DNA of 64,000 bases from Boswellia sacra (lineage: Eukaryota; Streptophyta; Magnoliopsida; Sapindales; Burseraceae). The stretch spans positions 310,001 to 374,000 of the forward strand of contig SNVD02009675.1 in NCBI GenBank assembly GCA_013180625.2. Direction: 5' to 3'. This document shows, piece by piece, positions 61,348 to 64,000 of the stretch. Position 1 is the first letter of the stretch; every line of letters begins with the position of its first letter. The position numbers and the translations under genes were made by a program. The notes under the pieces were generated by a model. The model saw only the letters and a program-made list of their open reading frames with translations, had not been told where the DNA came from and ran no database searches.

Positions 61348-63199
61348 TAAGATAAATTTTTTGGCAATAAGTTTCCATTAGTCTTAACTCTCAAGATATC
61401 ATAACTAGTCAATCATTTAAACTCATAAAACATTAAACCTGGTTGCTTTAGACATAGAAAGTTAGTGTAGTGCCACAAAAAATAAAGAGGCACGTGGAGG
61501 AAAGAAGCAAAGAAAGAGCAAATTCAAAGGTCTTAAGTTTCATTATAAAGCTTTTGGCTAATTCTTTGATTCATGAAATTCCTTCAACTAAGCATGCTTA
61601 AGAGCAGCATCTGCCATAATTCTTTTAGCTAGACTCACACAAAAAAATTTCTACAAATGACAGAGAACGCATATTACTAGAAGAAATCTCTCAGCACGAG
61701 GATTTAAAATGTGTAGAAAATTAAAATGCACTATTCTCCACCATAGAGCCAATGGACGCATTTCACTGACTAGATAGTAGTTTAACAAAAAATGACTATT
61801 AGTCTAGTAAAGATCTCCACGTTACAATATTATGTAAAAGGAATTTGAACTCACCTGAAGAAGATCATATCCCTCTGGTTCAAGACTAGTGACAATCTCA
61901 GCTAGATTACAGATAAGCTCAAAAGAACCAAACTGTCAGGGAGAAAATAAAATAAGATATTGAAAGCACAACATGAAATAATAAATAACAGGCCAATCCC
62001 AAACTTTGTTTTACCCGTTCTTAGTAATCAAGTAATGAGCTCACCTCTGGCCAAGTACTTTCATGTATTCCACCAAAGGTCCTTCACAGGGAAGACCAAA
62101 TCAATTAGAAACTCAAAATGAAGTATATAAGGCTGACTCAAGAATATATAGGACCCCTTGATGGACCTATGTTGTGATAGGGGGCCCACTGAAAAATTTA
62201 AACTATCTTGTATCTTATAAGTTTCAATAGTTACAGAGATAGTCTTATTAAAAAAAATACTAAATTTTGACAAATGTTCCCTCCTGCCCTTGGATTCATC
62301 CTTAACCTTAAGCATTGTTTTTGTTAAATCCTTTTAGAGTTACATAGTTAAGTGGGTTCATTCGTGTCCCTCCATTTTCTATTATTTCATGATTGAAATG
62401 TCATGATATATGTACTCACACAATTTATTTGAAAGGCCTTTAGGATATACATAATCGTAATAGATTTGAAAGATTATTTTCAATATACTGCATCAATCTA
62501 AACTTTTATATTTATTTTTTGAACTCGATTCATCATCAATATATTGATTTACATGGAATCTTAAATTTATATAATGAAATAGTACAAAAAAATAAATTCT
62601 CTAATAATAGATCATATCAGATTCCCAATTTTAAATATGTTTAGCTTTCATATAAAGCATTAAAATAATATTATTTAAACATATAAATTTAATTATGATC
62701 AAAAGACTTTAGAACTTATACATATGTTAGAAAATTTTTTCTTGAAACTATAATTACTTTAGTCTTACATATGTGTGTGTATGCGTTCGGAAATGAAAAA
62801 AAATTGTATAATTTTTAATTTATCTGAAAATTATTTCAAATATAAGAAAATCTTAATTATTATATTTAGTTACTTATATTTATATTAATTCTAGACTATA
62901 TGGTGCCCCCTCTAAAGAAAAATTCTAGGTCCGTCACTGATGGGACCTAAGGTAAAAATATTAAAATAGGCCTCTATTAGGGATGTGGAATGGGTCATAT
63001 AATTAAAATAAAAATTTGAAATTATTGTTAATGTAAATGTAAAATTATATTTTATACTTTGTCGTGCTACTTTAGTGATTGTTTCGTATTGTATTTATAT
63101 TATTTATTGTTTTGTATTATATATTTATTATATGTTTGTATTTTATATTTCTCAAGATACCATAACTAGTCAATCATGTAACCATCGTTTTACATTGAA
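61348..63199. repeat. Kinase-fragment tandem unit C, 1852 bp
   Basis: This unit is directly followed by unit D with the same start (GATAAATTTTTTGGCAATAAG at 61348 and 63200). The two are close to identical over the 800 bases that can be compared. Confidence 0.88.
61588..62081 (-). pseudogene. CDK-like kinase 3' exons, unit C
   Basis: Exons 62081-62045 (TFGGIHESTWPE), 61932-61855 (26 residues, ends NLAEIVTSLEPEGYDLLQ) and 61650-61588 (ends ALKHA then stop), with the same splice sites as unit A. The catalytic domain is absent. Confidence 0.62.
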
Positions 63200-64000
63200 T
63201 AAGATAAATTTTTTGGCAATAAGTTTCCATCAGTCTTAACTCTCAAGATATCATAACTAGTCAATCATTTAAACTCATAAATCATTAAACCTGGTTGCTT
63301 TAGACATAGAAATTTAGTATAGTGCCACAAAAAATAAAGAGGCACGTGGAGGAAAGAAGCAAAGAAAGAGCAAATTCGAAGGTCTTAAGTTTCATTATAA
63401 AGCTTTTGGCTAATTCTTTGATTCATGAAATTCCTTCAACTAAGCATGCTTAAGAGCAGCATCTGCCATAATTCTTTTAGCTAGACTCACACAAAAAAAT
63501 TTCTACAAATGACAGAGAACGCATGTTACTAGAAGAAATCTCTCAGCATGAGGATTTAAAATGTTTAGAAAATTAAAATGCACTATTCTCCACCATAGAG
63601 CCAATGGACGCATTTCACTGACTAGATAGTAGTTTAACGAAAAATGACTATTAGTCTAGTAAAGATCTCCACGTTATAATATTATGTAAAAGGAATTTGA
63701 ACTCACCTGAAGAAGATCATATCCCTCTGGTTCAAGACTAGTGACAATCTCAGCTAGATTACAGATAAGCTCAAAAGAACCAAACTGTCAGGGAGAAAAT
63801 AAAATAAGATATTGAAAGCACAACATGAATAACAGGCCAATCCCAAACTTTGTTTTACCCGTTCTTAGTAATCAAGTAATGAGCTCACCTATGGCCAAGT
63901 ATTTTCATGTATTCCACCAAAGGTCCTTCACATGGAAGACCAAATCAATTAGAAACTCAAAATGAAGTATATAAGGCTGACTCAAGAATATATAGGACCC
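63200..64000. repeat. Kinase-fragment tandem unit D (cut by the window edge)
   Basis: This copy of unit C is cut at the point where the 793-bp insertion would begin. The array therefore continues to the right of the window. Confidence 0.85.
63440..63925 (-). pseudogene. CDK-like kinase 3' exons, unit D
   Basis: Exons 63925-63889, 63784-63707 and 63502-63440. The last codon of the first exon (63891-63889) is TAG here, where units A and C have GAG, so this copy has gained its own stop. Confidence 0.62.

Noticed and set aside
1..64000. tRNA, rRNA or other structural RNA genes
   Set aside because: The only tRNA-like strings are retrotransposon primer sites (12-13 bases); no cloverleaf or rRNA motif was recognised.

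Overview
The window is plant nuclear DNA, most likely from a dicot. Genes are split by GT-AG introns, most of the sequence is AT-rich and non-coding, and more than half of it is transposable elements with tRNA-Met primer sites. No species is claimed.

Layout, left to right. Positions 1-3282 are the 3' end of a Ty3/gypsy retrotransposon that looks like the Tat lineage. It carries an antisense extra gene (minus strand, with its own TATA box, a leader intron and two coding exons) and ends in a 3' LTR. From about 4.0 to 54 kb there is a three-copy tandem duplication of a minus-strand SEN1/MAA3-like superfamily 1 helicase gene. Copy 1 (5287-10655) and copy 3 (46215-53391) can each be traced through eight exons with conserved splice sites and no internal stop, giving 943 codons each. 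Copy 2 (19038-28065, with exon 1 left at 44137-44252) is a pseudogene.

The helicase cluster is heavily invaded. A Copia element (12843-18453, target duplication GAACT) sits between copies 1 and 2. A younger Copia element (21761-26957, target duplication CCAAC) sits inside exon 3 of copy 2. Intron 1 of copy 2 has grown to about 16 kb by nesting: an old LTR on the minus strand (28663-43362) was itself hit by a Mutator-like element (28942-29903, 9-bp duplication), a young retrotransposon with giant 3.9-kb LTRs and a 1.3-kb decayed interior (30209-39266, CATAT), a 1.16-kb solo LTR (41095-42256, ACAAT) and a hAT-type MITE (42470-42984).

The right end (56-64 kb) holds a tandem array. Each unit carries the last exons of a cyclin-dependent-kinase-like gene (minus strand). 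One diverged unit also keeps the catalytic-loop exon; two units are near-identical 1.85-kb repeats, and the array runs off the window. All kinase pieces look like fragments.

Functionally, only helicase copies 1 and 3 look able to encode full proteins. The retroelement reading frames are broken or deleted, so recent movement (LTR pairs about 1% different) would have needed helper proteins from elsewhere or happened before the breaks. All exon boundaries were read by eye from splice consensus and paralogue comparison; no alignment or database search was run.
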